DNA of 64,000 bases from Semisulcospira habei (GCA_036245525.1 BTPG01000005.1:212797992-212861991); one strand, 5' to 3'; positions 10,384 to 22,311 are shown, counted from the stretch's first letter. Numbers and translations: made by a program. Notes: a model not told the origin generated them from the letters alone.

Positions 10384-10843
10384 CCCCCTATGCTTATACA
10401 GCACAATCTTGCGGAGAGAGGGGTCTGGAGAGGGGTCTTTAAAAAAAAAAAAAAAAAAAAAACTGCTGTTATTTGCTATTACGCGGGCATCTATGAAAAG
10501 TGTTTAGTGCACACGCGGAAGACCGTCGCGCGGAAAACACGGCTCAAAACGAGCCTTGCTCTAACCACGCTTCTACCTTCAAGCCGTCAGCAAACACCCA
10601 CAGCCCTGAAATAGAAATAACTGTCAACAAAAAGATAAGATTCTTGTGGAGTTTTTTTTTCTTTCTTTCTTTCTTTCTTTTTAGCGCCGAAGCCTGAGTC
10701 GTTTAAACAAGCCCGCAGCTGCTGCCTGCTACTGAATATTATTACACTAGCAGAAATTCACACGCAGAAACGCACAAGAAATATACTCCGTTTCTCCCTT
10801 GCAGTGACTTTTACAGTGACTCAACCAGTACCTTTTTCCGTCT
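10384..10843. other. Homopolymer and microsatellite spacer
   Basis: Holds an A22 run near 10440 and a (TTTC)n tract at about 10655-10680. No gene seen. Confidence 0.6.
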
Positions 10844-10907
10844 GCAAGAGGCATAGATTCTCACGAGCCCCTGCGACTGCAGGGGCCCTTGAGAATCTGT
10901 GTCTTTT
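10844..10907. repeat. Palindrome family A
   Basis: AT subtype (CCCCTGC/GCAGGGG). The right edge is damaged to GTGTCTTTTTC. Confidence 0.82.
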
Positions 10908-11336
10908 TCTATCTATGCCTCCGTCCACCCCGGGAGTCCTGGCGGCGGATTCCGACGACGAAACAGAGCCAGCGGGAAAGCAAAAGCCGTCTTGCTTTTC
11001 TTACGTTCTGACGCACTTGCGTGTCTCGGCTCACGTGACCAGCACAATTCAAAGGCAGATACGCGTGACCGCTTCAAAGACAACAGGAAAGCATTCTCCA
11101 TACAGAAAGGTAAATTCGCCGTAAAAAAAAAACAACAAAAAAAACTACAACAACAAAAACAACGCATTCTGCGGCATCGCTGACGCTAGATCATATTAGA
11201 TATTTTGACGGGGTTATCTTCGTTTACTCTATTTCCCTCTGGGTGTGAGCAAATTATTTCTGCTTTTTAAAAACATCACTAGCAGATAAATAAATATTAA
11301 TGCTAAAGGGTTGTCTTTCGCGGAAAACACTAGATC
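10908..11336. other. No gene seen
   Basis: Contains an AAC/A-rich stretch at 11124-11165. Nothing recognised. Confidence 0.5.
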
Positions 11337-11675
11337 CTAACCCGTTCAGCCCCCAGTCCCTATAGCAGGAGATGGATTGACCATGATAATTCAAGGGTTG
11401 TGTCAGATTAGCTTGGCGCCTGAAGGCCATGATAATTCAAGGGTAGTGCCAGATTAGCTTGGAGCCGGAAGGCCATGATAATTCAAAGGTAGTGCCAGAT
11501 TAGCTTGGCGCCTGAAGGCCATGATAATTCAAGGGTAGTGCCAGATTAGCTTGGCGCAAGCTAATCTGGCACTACCCTTGAATTATCATGGTCAATCCAT
11601 CTCCTGCAACTGGTACATAGTCATTAGGCAACACCTCCAAAATTAGAGAAATGGGACCTTGGGACTAAAAGGTTA
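11337..11675. mobile_element. B-type TTAA MITE with left arm amplified four times
   Basis: Ends resemble CTAACCCGTTCAGCCC (left) and ACTAAAAGGTTA (right). Inside, the B left arm is present four times as a 46-bp direct repeat (unit start CCATGATAATTCAA), while the right arm is present once, ending near 11606. Confidence 0.85.
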
Positions 11676-12818
11676 CTACAACTGCACAGGCGTTCAATTT
11701 TGTAAAAGGATTTGAACAGGTGGAACCAAAAGAAGAAAAACATAGTGCTGAGGTTTTAACGCTGTGTGTCTTGACGTGTGTCTTGACGTCCTTTTTTAAT
11801 CAATCGCCTGTCAACTATTCAAACCGGAGCTGAAAATCTCCCTCAGTGACGGCCGCCGCTGTGCTAAACAAATTCCGGTGAACTGAAACATCGAATTCCT
11901 GGAGCAAATTGTTATGTTCCGTATCCCCTCAGGACGATGAACAAACTTGGCGCTACTTAGAGAGGATCGGCAAATTAGCTTTGACGAGCAAATAACCAAG
12001 GAATCACAAGGTCCTCGGGCCGACGGCAGTCTTCGCTGGTCCGCGCACGGCTTTGTCGGGCCGGTGGCGTTTTGCTGACAATACACCGGCCCTGCACCAA
12101 CAGCCCGACCCAATACGCTTAGCCGATTCCCGGAACAAAAGCACCTGAGAAAATACCCCCCAAACCGCGCACAGGAAAATATGAAAGCTGCCATTTCTCT
12201 TCCATGGCACTTTCCAACCCCTCCACTGCCGAGAAAAAAAACTGAGCTCCACCCAAATGCAAGAGACAAATTTGTATCTATGTTCCTGGGACGGCTGGGG
12301 ATCTGCTACGTGGAAATTACCAATGGCAACTATTTCTAAAACACAGCCCGCCTCCATTGGCCGTGAAGGGGTTAACACTCGCGCGTTGACACTTTCTGTT
12401 CCACAGCCAAATGCTCAGCACGAGGAGCAAGTCGCGACAGATCGATTCACCGTGATAGCTTCTCAGGCCAAAAGCAAGGACAATCTGGCCCGACTGAAGA
12501 CACAGACCGGTAGGCCTACACACGGTGTTCGGGGAGTGGAGGGGGGAGGGGGGGGGGGGTCGCCCTCAGTGTATCTATGCTTGACAATCTACGAAAATGC
12601 ACAGCCGTCCATATATACCACGCACGCCACAGCAACCCCTCGCTACGATATAATGGGTCATGTAGACCCCCATCTGACGAGACACTATGCAAACGTGATA
12701 CAAATCATATACAGCACTGCACAGTAATTAAGACTGTAAATGAAATTGACACCGATTGGTATCATTTCTCTCACAGTAACTAAATTGTACTTCCCCATGA
12801 AACCTTGACCCGGCGAAT
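11676..12818. other. No gene; diverged D palindrome inside
   Basis: A D-like stretch at about 11997-12083 (TCGGGCCGACGGC...TCGGGCCGG). A G-rich run is at about 12540-12560. Open frames here are short and show no domain. Confidence 0.5.
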
Positions 12819-12934
12819 TGATCGACAATGATAGATCCGTGGCAGTTCTGGGGTGATGCCTGATTGGCTTGGCGCTTGGAAAGGCGCCAAGTCAATCAGG
12901 CACCACCCTTGAACTATCTAAGTCGATCCATCAC
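12819..12934. repeat. Palindrome family B, diverged copy
   Basis: Centre GGCGCTTGGAAAGGCGCC with arms CCTGATTGGCTT / AGTCAATCAGG; the left outer arm has decayed. Confidence 0.8.
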
Positions 12935-13491
12935 CTCCAACTGCACGCATGCATGGGAAGTAAACTTACCTTGCAGCTTGGCTGTCACGATTGAAGGCAA
13001 AACGCAAGATGCTAGCTTGGTGGCGGTGCTGAAAGGTTGAGTTCAGCGTACGGAGACCTGCTGACGAGAGCCGATTTAATCCATACAAGCTTGTGCCAGA
13101 CGAGGTAACCGTCAATTCACAAAGTATCACTTTAAGTGTTCTGCAGAAGAGTTAGTTTCACCACGCTGACTGACGCCCTGACACTTGACCTTATCTCCAA
13201 GTTCACCACGTCTGACCAAACTACCCCAGTGACTTTGCTAATTGGACCAGTGTCTACGCGCGGCCCTTGGCCATGGCACTGCACACTGGCGAGTGGTTGA
13301 CACATTGCCCGGAGAAGCAAACTGCAAACACGCGTCTTGAACCACGAGACTATTTCAGCAAGCGACTGACACGCGACTAACTGTAATCAGGCTCCATGTC
13401 TCATCTGGGCCCGGACTTCGCTAGGCTAACCAGTCTCTCTGTCCCTCTCCCCAGCTTTTCCTTCAGTCCCGATTTCTCAAGACGTTGTTCA
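12935..13491. other. No gene seen
   Basis: Unrecognised, stop-rich sequence. Confidence 0.5.
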
Positions 13492-13555
13492 CACTGGTTG
13501 TCTGCCTCGATTCGCTGCGCTGATAGCGCAGCGGATCGAGGGAGACAACAAGTGT
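13492..13555. repeat. Palindrome family F, copy 1
   Basis: CACTGGTTGTCTGCCTCGAT pairs with ATCGAGGGAGACAACAAGTG around GCTGCGCTGATAGCGCAGC. Confidence 0.85.
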
Positions 13556-13820
13556 GGACAAGTGCTGAACAGAGAAGGACGCCTGATGACAGCGCCATGA
13601 GCTGAGCTCCCATCTCGAGAAACACAGACGTCAAAGAAATAATCTAATTTTTCTGTAAGCCGCTTAACAGGATTTGTGTAAACAGGACCTGTGGCAGCCC
13701 AAAACTTCCACCCAAAACTACATACTTGTAAATGACATGTAGCTTGAACGAGCATTCTATATTCCTATGTTGGTTACTTTGGTAAGAAGAGCGAGTTACG
13801 AAGCGACTGATCGTGTCCAC

Positions 13821-13887
13821 CAAGAGACATAGATCCTCATGAACCCCCGCAATTTGCCGGGGTTCATGACGATCTACGCCGTGTGCA
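13821..13887. repeat. Palindrome family A, diverged
   Basis: A mirrored change: CATGAACCCC on the left and GGGGTTCATG on the right. The distal right arm is eroded. Confidence 0.85.
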
Positions 13888-14359
13888 GTTTCCCTTGGAC
13901 TGTCGGGGCGAAACAAAAGGACCGAATAGAAGGACGCGTGCGGCGGAGACTGAGCTGGGCCCGCTTATTTGTGCCCGTACAGTCAATGGCCGTGTTTCGG
14001 TGGCGCTAATCCCGTTAAGAAGCCTCCAGGACACATCACCGGCCCTTCTCGGGCTTCACCCCTCAACCCTGCTCGCTGTCGCTTTCAGATTCCACGCTGA
14101 CTGATTGATTCAACAACTACATGTGAAAGAACTCGGAGAGAAAAAAAAGGGAACCGTCTAACTACCGCGTGCAGACCTCGCGGGGTTTAGCAACCCGGCA
14201 ATTACGCTCTGACAACAATAGGATGCTGATTGTTTCGGCGCAATGCGGCAAGACGTTAATGATTGAAGCTCCACGCTGGAGGCTAGAAACTGTTCTAGCA
14301 CCACCTTTAACTATCATGATCGACCCACATTTTGCTGATTGTTTCGGCGCAATGCAGCA
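13888..14359. other. No gene; 26-bp direct repeat
   Basis: TGCTGATTGTTTCGGCGCAA plus a few bases occurs at 14224 and 14333, the second copy abutting the B palindrome. Confidence 0.55.
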
Positions 14360-14449
14360 CGACCATAATAATTCAAGAGTAGTGCCAGATTAGCTTGTCA
14401 CCGTCAGGCGCCAAGCTAATCTGGTACTACCCTTGAATTATCATGGTCG
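14360..14449. repeat. Palindrome family B
   Basis: Arms CGACCATAATAATTCAAG... and back. The centre has lost part of the left GGCGCC. Confidence 0.88.
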
Positions 14450-14533
14450 GTCCAAATGCTTAAAACTAGCAGGCATTTACGTGTGACACCTCAAAACGTT
14501 GCGAAATGCGGCAATAGAGGTTACGTTAATGAC

Positions 14534-14620
14534 TTAACACATTCGAGACGTCATAGGATATGCGGCTTTATACCGGTATTATTCCGCGTGTCCGGGTGCG
14601 GCACGTTTCGAATGAGTTAA
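14534..14620. mobile_element. Palindrome family G with TTAA at both ends
   Basis: TTAACACATTCGAGACGT at the left end and ACGTTTCGAATGAGTTAA at the right. The two halves pair imperfectly along their whole length. A related element is at 59667-59744. Confidence 0.82.
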
Positions 14621-14821
14621 AACGCTAAAGCCGTGGGAAGGACGACATTAGTTAAGGTCAGATTCTCTCTTTGTTGATGGCGGCAGCCGGGTCCCCAAAG
14701 AACAATGTGGTCTTCAGCTCTTGCCACATCGTTTGGACAGCGGGCAGACATTGCAGGCTCTGGCTTCGTCCTCCGTCAGAAAAAAAGACAGATATAAATG
14801 AGGCCAAAACCTGCGGGAAAG

Positions 14822-14893
14822 AGGCATTGCTTCTCATGAGCCCCTACGACAGCAGGAGTTAGTGAGAATTAATTACAGCTCCTTTTGCAGATG
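14822..14893. repeat. Palindrome family A remnant
   Basis: TTCTCATGAGCCCCTACGA and a decayed right side ending CTTTTGCAGATG. Confidence 0.6.
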
Positions 14894-14949
14894 TCAGGAG
14901 CTGTTTGACGCGAAAATAAAAGTGAATTGGGTGAGGGGTGTGAGAGAGT

Positions 14950-14968
14950 GTGTGCGAGTGAGTGAGTG

Positions 14969-15048
<80 letters not shown>

Positions 15049-15056
15049 CGTGCGTG
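14950..15056. repeat. (GT)n microsatellite
   Basis: About 80 bp of GT repeats preceded by GAGT units. Confidence 0.95.
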
Positions 15057-15320
15057 TGGAGGGAGTGGGGGGCCGTGACAAGCCTGTGTTTGTGTTGGGA
15101 GGACAGGCATCCCGGCCAAAGAACACAGGGCTGATTGTCCGGCGGCGTGTCGCTAACGAGCAGCGTCCACTTGGGACCTCCAGACAATGTTGTCCTGTTG
15201 CCCAACAACACACAAAACTCCCAGGCCGAAACCTCGCTGCCTGCTCGCCTCCAAAAACAAAAAGAACTGTGTAGAAAGGTCACTGCTAAAACAAAAGTAC
15301 ACAACAGAAATAAATAACAA

Positions 15321-15386
15321 GCAAGAGACATAACTCTTCATCAGCCCCTGCGACCGCAGGGGCTGATGAAGATTTATGTCTTTTGC
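15321..15386. repeat. Palindrome family A, mirrored variant
   Basis: CTTCATCAGCCCCTGC pairs perfectly with GCAGGGGCTGATGAAG, whereas other copies have CTCATGAG at this place. The change is present on both arms. Confidence 0.92.
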
Positions 15387-16039
15387 AGATGGCTTCACGG
15401 TGATTGAACCCGCCTGGGACCCACCTCTGCGTCCTGCATTATCCATTGCGATCATCTGTACCTCCAGCAGAGACTGGCTCAACAACGACTACTGCCGGGC
15501 TCTGGAGGACATTAGCAGAATGTCCTGGCGATGTGGTTCCAGCGGTCGCCGTGTGTCGGAGGGTCGGCACTCCGCTGTTGGTGAAGCAAGCCCTCGTGTA
15601 CGGAAAGCAAGAGCGAAATCAAACCCCATTTCGCCTGCAAACAGCGGTATTGTAAACAGTTCCAACGACTGTAAACACTGTGGGGTTCAACAGACCACAA
15701 ACATGAATGGCTGATGGTACTCCCAAAGGACACAAAGTCCCCAGTACATCTGACTTTCAACCGCGGCAATGTCGCCTGACGTTATTCTGTGCACTGAGAA
15801 GGTGAAAAGCATCAGCAAACACGCACCTACGCTCAATCGAACGCCATTCAAACCAAGCTTCTGTCGGCAAATTCATACCGAAAGGACTTGGCGCTACACA
15901 CGCGTAATAAAATTAAAAACAAATTTTGGTAATGGGCTGTCGCCTTTGCTGGTTTGAGCGGCACCGCCGCGGGCTGTTTGGACACCTCGTCACCCATTTA
16001 GTTCTCACTCTTCCCAACTAAACGAAGGCCGATTAATGC
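15387..16039. other. No gene seen
   Basis: A frame at 15376-15714 starts inside the palindrome and has no recognisable domain. I treat it as chance. Confidence 0.5.
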
Positions 16040-16106
16040 GCAAGAGGCGTAGATTCTCATGAGCCCCCGCATCTGCGGGGGCTCATGAGAATCTATGCCC
16101 TCTTGC
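16040..16106. repeat. Palindrome family A
   Basis: Mixed subtype: GATTCTC/GAGAATC outer arm with CCCCCGC/GCGGGGG inner arm, all paired. Confidence 0.93.
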
Positions 16107-16432
16107 AGATGTTACTAGCTCAGCCGGAGACGGGAGCACGGAATTCAGTCGTTGTACCAAGGTTTTGAAAACGTTTTTCACTCACAGATTCTAGTGCTTG
16201 CTCATCAGATGGTGCAAATGTCATTTCTCGTTATCCCTATTTGCCGTGCGCGGCGACATCCGGCCACATGAGGTGGGCATCTCTTTAACCCCTTGTGGAC
16301 CAGCCACCCCCACTAGTTACCGCACCAATGGCTGCACGCTGCCCGTGGTCAAAGACTCTGTACACGAAATCTCTGCATGGCGACGCCCAAAAAGCCCCGT
16401 CCTCCAAACAGCACGAGCACAAAGTGGTGTCA
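16107..16432. other. No gene; probable left flank of an A-type MITE
   Basis: TTTAACCCCTTGTGGACC at about 16285 resembles the left TTAACCC end of A-type elements. Confidence 0.5.
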
Positions 16433-16498
16433 GCAAAAGGCATAGATCCTCATGAGCCCCCGCAGTCGCGGGTGCTCATGAGGATCTATGTCTCTTGC
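16433..16498. repeat. Palindrome family A
   Basis: GC subtype. Followed by the A-family downstream flank TTGGATCGTGTTCAC, also seen at 32962. Confidence 0.93.
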
Positions 16499-17194
16499 AG
16501 TTGGATCGTGTTCACTTGTTCTCGGATGTGAAAGAGTGGGTGCATTTATGGCAGCAAACTCCAAAATGCGCGGCCGATCAAAATCTGGATCAAACAGCGT
16601 GTCCATCTACAGCAGCACAGAGGGTACAACGAACAGGGGCTTGTGCTGATCAACGATTCTTGCGTGAACTCATTTACATCTATGTTCTACGCAGACAGGA
16701 GGCAAGAGGTTCAGCCTACACCGTACCTGACACATGACATTTTAATATGATCAAGCACTGATCCATTTTCTCGTTACTCGTGAGGAAAAAAAACTGGTTG
16801 AACGCAACATGAGAAGTCATCAAAAATGCACGCAAGTAATTTCAACATAATCACAACACGTCAAAAGATTGCGACCACGCCTCACTCCAGAGAGAGAGAG
16901 AGAGAAAAAAAAAAAAAAAAAACTTCTTGTTAAAACTGTCAAAAACACGCCGAAAACTAGCGACAGTCTAATAAAAAGCGATCGGTAAATGTCGACAAGA
17001 TCGGAACTTCTCACAGAAAGTCGATGCGGCTAAAAGGTCTCCTCACAACAAGTCAATATCCTCCCCACTGACCTGCTGGTATTAGCCGCACAATTGGCCA
17101 TCGTTCTCTGCCCGCCGTTGCAGCCTAGAAAATCGAGGGGGAAAAAAAATGAACAAAAGAGTGATTGAAAAACCTAGCCAAATTTCCTACATCT
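16499..17194. other. No gene seen
   Basis: (GA)n followed by an A run at about 16890-16922. Nothing else recognised. Confidence 0.5.
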
Positions 17195-17283
17195 GCAAGG
17201 GGCACAGATTCACATGAGCCCGTGCATCCGCAGTACTGTACTGGTGCATCCGCAGAGGGTCATGACAATCTATGCCGAGTTGC
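17195..17283. repeat. Palindrome family A, expanded centre
   Basis: The centre contains GTGCATCCGCAGTACTGTAC followed by a repeat of GTGCATCCGCAG. The arms have decayed. Confidence 0.75.
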
Positions 17284-17730
17284 TGACTCGGGCCGACTTG
17301 CGCCGTGGGTGTTCTTGTTTTGTTGTTGTTTGTTTTTTGGTTTGCTTTTTTGTGTTTTTGGGTAGAGAAGCGCATGTACAAGTGAATACGCCGTGATCGA
17401 TGGCTGTGTGAGCGAGCGGTGTAAGCAAACTTTTTAAATGTCCAGTCGCGAACTCCCTCCCACCTCCTGCATGCACACATACTTGCACGCCCGCTTGAAG
17501 ATCCGCGCCCGTACACAAATGTATGGTCTGTGAATTCGGATCTCACGGCTATCAGCGGTTGGGTATAAAATCAAAGACCCGCACACAAAACCGCGGTGCC
17601 ACTTGTAGGCCGGCGGCACTGTTTCTCTTCTGCAAATGTCAGCATCATTTGTGGCGGTGTCTCCAGCATGGCAGAGATTGATTGCGGATTTCGGTCACGG
17701 CTGAGGCTGCGCGGTGCGCCCATGGCCCTG
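17284..17730. other. No gene seen
   Basis: T/G-rich stretch at 17310-17365; otherwise unrecognised. Confidence 0.5.
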
Positions 17731-17943
17731 TTAACTCATTCCGTCCAGACACACTGCAGCAACACATTGGCCGACCATGACGGTTCAAGGGTGGTGCCAG
17801 AATAGCTTGGCGCCCATAGGCGCCAAGCTATTCTGACACCACCCTTGAACGTTCATAGTCGATCCGTTTCCTGAGTTGTAATACTGTTTTCTGAGGACAA
17901 CTCCAAAATTTGGAGATTTATAACTTAGGTCACAATGGGTTAA
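17731..17943. mobile_element. B-type TTAA MITE, complete
   Basis: TTAACTCATTCCGTCC left end and CACAATGGGTTAA right end, with the B palindrome at 17771-17864. This is the GGTGGTGCCAGAATAGC subtype. No coding capacity. Confidence 0.88.
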
Positions 17944-18577
17944 CGTGTTGTCCACACCAGGCCCATTTATCGGCAGGCTAGTTCATCGGTGCTGCTCTGT
18001 GGCGACCCCCTTTCCCCCACTGGCTAGGAATTGAACCGTGTAACCTTTGTGTCACAACCTTTATTGTCACCAGCAACACACAGACAGTATAGGCAAATCG
18101 CACTGATGCGGCAAATTCTTCAACTGAACCAACAGGCTTTCACTCTCTGTGTGTGGCGTTTGTGTGTGTGTGTAGGTGTGTCCTTGCCGAACAGAGAAAC
18201 ACGTCCAATCTAACCTAATCTGAAAACATCAATGGCTCATGAGGATCTATGACTTGCAGACATAACACAATCGTTGTCTATTGCCATCTAACAAGATCGA
18301 TGCAGTCCCTCCACCCCCACCCATCCCCCCAACCCTACCGAACACTCCCCCCCCCTACCCCCACCACCACGCCCTTCCAGCTCGTTCCGCAACGGGTACA
18401 GAGTCTCATGCGACTCAGCAGGCGCAAGGGTCGATGCAAATCTATTCATCATGCAGACAAAGGCTAGGCCCCCAATCTTTATTCCCCAGAAGCTAACTGG
18501 ATTTGAGGCTGGGATTGCTGGATGCAGCGCCCTCTAGAGAGCAGATTACACCGGCAAATACAATTTGGTCACAGATT
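17944..18577. other. No gene; C-rich stretch and A fragments
   Basis: A half-palindrome GGCTCATGAGGATCTATG at about 18234 and C-rich tracts at about 18305-18365. Confidence 0.55.
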
Positions 18578-18679
18578 CCCCAGTCGGCACAAGGTGATCG
18601 GGCCGACGTCCGCCGCCGCTGACCCGCGCACGCCTGTGCCTGTGCGCGGGTCGGCCCGAGAATGCTTCGCTTGCCGGGG
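18578..18679. repeat. Palindrome family D, copy 1
   Basis: Starts CCCCAGTCGGCACAAGG and ends GCTTGCCGGGG. Inner TCGGGCCGACG and CCCGCGCACG motifs are mirrored imperfectly. Confidence 0.8.
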
Positions 18680-18805
18680 CCCCTCTGTACTCCGCCACCG
18701 CCGCTTGACGTTCCATTTGTGGAGATCCGCCGAGAGCGAGGAGAGCGAGTATCCAACTAAGTTATATACAAACACCCGGGGGACGTCTTGGACAACAAGC
18801 AGACA

Positions 18806-18933
18806 CAGTGCGCAAAGGTCATTGGGCTGATCTCGGCCGCCGTTGGCCCGCGCACAGCCGTGCACAGACACACAGACACAGCCGTGCGCGGGTCAAGGGC
18901 GGCCGAGGTCGGCCCGACGGCCTTTGCGCACTG
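18806..18933. repeat. Palindrome family D, copy 2
   Basis: Ends CAGTGCGCAAAGG and CCTTTGCGCACTG pair exactly. The centre holds short CACAGACA repeats. Confidence 0.9.
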
Positions 18934-19012
18934 GGTCGAGCCACTGATGAACGCCACATCAGTCGCCCGCTCCGTCGGAGAAACACAGGATTTATTACGG
19001 TCAAAGATTGCC

Positions 19013-19226
19013 TTAACCCCTTCAGCCATGACGCCCTACAGCAAGAGATGGGTCGACCATGATAATTCAAGGGCAGTGCCAGATTAGCTTGGCGCCTGTC
19101 GGCGCCAAGCTAATCTGGCACTGCCCTTGAATTATCATGGTCGACCCATCTCCAGCATCTGGTGCATACTCATTAGATGACGACTCCAAAATTTGGAAAA
19201 TACGGCCGTCGGGCTGAGTGAGTTAA
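19013..19226. mobile_element. B-type TTAA MITE, complete
   Basis: TTAACCCCTTCAGCCATGAC left and GGGCTGAGTGAGTTAA right, with the B palindrome at about 19048-19155 almost perfectly paired. This is one of the clearest full-length copies. Confidence 0.93.
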
Positions 19227-19262
19227 TTACGAGATGCAAATGGTGACAATCTCTGACGGTTA

Positions 19263-19482
19263 AGAGGCCAAGATTCTCAAGAGCACCTGCGCACCGACTG
19301 GCTCAAATTAATGATCACATGAGAATGATCTGTGAAAGCAGCAGACCCAGATCTCGCAAGCTCTGCGGATTTTACTGCTCACGTTCAGGATGCAAATGGG
19401 GACGACCTCTGCTGGAAAGGTGTCTACATTCTCATAAGCCCCTGCTGTTGTAGGACCACATGGAGCTCTGTGATTCTTGCAG
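19263..19482. repeat. Two decayed A palindromes
   Basis: AAGATTCTCAAGAGCACCTGC at about 19270 and ACATTCTCATAAGCCCCTGC at about 19427, the latter ending TTCTTGCAGATCG. Confidence 0.6.
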
Positions 19483-20143
19483 ATCGAGCAGACGAAGTGC
19501 ACACTGATTGCCCCCTTCGATTCGCTACCGCTGACCAGTGGGCGCCGGGCTGGCCAAGGGACTGTTGTGTGAGGTCGGTGTGGTGCAAGACATGACTTCT
19601 CCCTCCAGTAACGAACGCCATCTTCAGGTCATGTTACATATTCATTTGAGGTAGGTGTGGCAGTAAGAAGACCGGTGTTTTAAAAAATAACTTTTTGCCT
19701 TGTTTGACAATTTGTAGTAGGGCTGAATACTGGAATTTACTGGAAATTTCTGGTTAGATAAGAGGAGACATGTTTGGTGCTTTGATTCATACCATCCTGA
19801 GCTTATCCAGTGGACAATTGTGGGCCTATGTTGAGTTGCCCCTGACATGGTGATTTGAGGGGCACGCTGATTTCAGCTGTGCTTGGGTATGGGGTTGGAA
19901 AGGAATCAGGTTCATTGCCAAGAAATTAGACAGTCAGTGTGCTGGGGTTTTTTTTAATATAATTTTTTGGTATTTTGTACATGGCAAATGTGCAGCTGGT
20001 AAGCGGTAGTGTTTTTTACGGGACTGAAAAATTAGGGGATGACTGGGACTGACTAACTGGACAGTACGGAAACGGCACTGTGTTCTTTGGCCATAACACG
20101 GTAAAGACACGCCATTCAACTGTCATTCTGCAGGCGCTGAAAC
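19483..20143. other. No gene seen
   Basis: Half of an F palindrome (CCCCCTTCGATTCGCTACCG) at about 19511. T/A-rich elsewhere. Confidence 0.5.
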
Positions 20144-20321
20144 TTAACCCCTTCATTTCCAGTGGCCGCAGTCTGCGTTTTCGAAACCGTTGTAAATTCA
20201 ACGTCGAAGGTCAGGCCCCCAGACGACTGAGGAACATGAATACAAAGTGATCTCAGCAAGAGGCATAGATCCTCATGAGCCCCCGCAATTGCGGGGGCTC
20301 ATGAGGATCTATACCTCTTGC
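20144..20321. mobile_element. A-type MITE: left TTAA end plus A palindrome
   Basis: TTAACCCCTTCATTTCCAG at 20144, and the A palindrome at 20256-20321 with the perfect centre CCCCCGCAATTGCGGGGG. The right end is not clear. Confidence 0.8.
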
Positions 20322-21218
20322 AGATGGATTAAGTCTGCTTTTCCTCGTCAGTCAAGTTGCTATGCACATCGGTGTTCTTATTTTTTTTATTTTTTTTTAT
20401 TTTTTATTTTTAAAGCTGGTAATGCCCAGGGACAGTAGGGTATCCACCACGCTACAACGCAGGCCGAGGGGACAAGCGAAGATTTATTGAGTTGGTTCAG
20501 TTCGTTCCATCAGCTTCTATATCGTGCATGACCGGTTTGATATTGTAAAATGTGCACGGAACTCGATTGGGTGTGGATAACTCAATTTGAAGAGCGAGAT
20601 ACAGCAGACTAACCCCCCCCCCCCCCTCTGCCCCCCCCCCCCACCCATCACCTCCCACATTTCTTTCAGAAAGGAAAGGAACTTGTGTGCTGGTCGTAAT
20701 ATGCACGTGAAAACGTTTTGTCATTGTCCTCCTGCCAAACTGCAACATGTACCAGCAGTACCCGAAACATCTTCGTCCCGCAATTACTCCGACTAACACG
20801 CTCACCCTCATTCCGTGAACAGGGGGGAGGGGGGGGGGGGGTATTAACATGGGAAATTATCACCACATTTAAAAGAAGCATAATTATTGGACCATTTAGA
20901 GTTCTGGCAACCTAAGTAGTAAGGAACCATGACGAGGTTTTGCAAGCTGAACCAGACAAGACGATGCCACCTGTCCACAAGTTCCGTCCACACAAGACGA
21001 CAACACCGCCACGGCAAGTAGGTCTGAACAAACACGATCCACTTACACCTTATCGACTCGGGACTGTCGTCACGCTGAGGGACAGGTGTTAAAACTGCAG
21101 GTGTGGAAATGTGTCCCAATGTCCGAGGACCTTTTCTCAACGTGACTCCACAATTTTGTCCGGTCAGCATACGGTACTTCGGTTAAAATCGTCCGGAGGA
21201 AATAGGTTGACAACAGTA
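20322..21218. other. No gene; homopolymer-rich
   Basis: T/A-rich 20370-20412, C runs at about 20611-20642, G run at about 20821-20840. Confidence 0.55.
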
Positions 21219-21324
21219 GATGGATCGACCATGATAATTCAAGGGTAGTGCCAGATTAGCTTGGCGCCTATCGGCTACAAGCTAATCTGGCACTACCCTT
21301 GAATTATCATGGTCGACCCATCTC
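21219..21324. repeat. Palindrome family B
   Basis: Arms AGATGGATCGACCATGAT... and back. The central GGCGCC is disrupted on the right (GGCTACAAGC). Confidence 0.92.
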
Positions 21325-21390
21325 CTGCATGGAAAATGGTCCTTCGGTGACAACTCCAACATGCGGCATTGGGGTTGAAAGCGATAAATT

Positions 21391-21515
21391 TGGTTTTGCG
21401 TGAGTTAAATGTGGTGTTGCGTGAGTTAAATAGGTGGTGTTGCGTGAGTTAAATATGTGGTCTTGCGTGAGTTAAATATGTGGTGTTGCGTGAGTTAAAT
21501 ATGTGGTCTTGCGTG
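21391..21515 (+). repeat. Tandem repeat of about 23 bp, about 5-6 copies
   Basis: Unit GTTGCGTGAGTTAAATATGT with alternating GTGTT and GTCTT. It lies within 70 bp of the B palindrome. Confidence 0.9.
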
Positions 21516-21889
21516 TGCTAACTCCTCGCTCAGCAAAGCAACACTGTAGACTGCGAACACTTCAATGCTATCAACTAATGAACTAACGAAAACTCAAGTG
21601 TCTATCGTTACGAACTGTCACCGGCATTAATTTATTAAAGTACCCAGCACCACGCTTACCAGACAACAGCGTGGATATTATGTGTTTGGCGGCAAGGAAA
21701 GGGGTGGGGTTGCCGGGGAAGGACACGGTGGAAGCAATAACCGTCACATGTCAGACAGGACAACCAGGTGTGACGTGAAATAGATGACAGGTAGGAATCG
21801 ACCTGTACTCCAACACGTCAGACAGGTGAACGAAAATGCGGTCAGTATAATGTGTACATCTATTTACAGCAGTTCCTTGCCACTGATCT
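21516..21889. other. No gene seen
   Basis: Unrecognised. Confidence 0.5.
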
Positions 21890-21963
21890 GCGAGAGGCAT
21901 AGATGCTTAAAGAGCCCCCGCATCTCTCAAGATGCGGGGCTCTTGAGAATCTACGCCCCTTTT
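21890..21963. repeat. Palindrome family A, enlarged loop
   Basis: CCCCCGCATCTCTCAAGATG in the centre gives an extra inner stem; the left outer arm has decayed. Confidence 0.8.
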
Positions 21964-22311
21964 AGATCTATGTCTAAGACCAACAGAGAGTGCATGCTAG
22001 GCATCAAGCTTTCAAAAGCAGCATCTGCGTTCTAAAAATAAATAAATAAATAAATAAATCGGCGCATTAATTAGGCGCTTTATCCCAATTGAAAACCGGC
22101 TCAAAGCGCCGCCGCGAACTGAACCCAACAAGCACGCTCACGTGAATTAGTCTAGTCTGCTAGTTTGCACCTTACAGCCTGATGCCATAAGGGCCAGAAT
22201 CACAGACCAGCACACGTCGCCATCAACAGGCCGCGGATGTGAGTCGAGGTTCCATGTACGAGTTAAGTAGTGAGGTTTCTTAGCAGCCTGATACACCCAC
22301 TGCTTCAAATA
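21964..22311. other. No gene; microsatellite and C half-palindrome
   Basis: (AATA)n at about 22034-22059; right half of C at about 22188-22214. Confidence 0.55.

Noticed and set aside
12004..12378. 124-aa minus-strand frame
   Set aside because: No domain, and it overlaps a diverged D palindrome and an equally long frame in another phase.
15376..15714. 112-aa frame starting in an A palindrome
   Set aside because: Composition and overlapping frames suggest chance; no motif.
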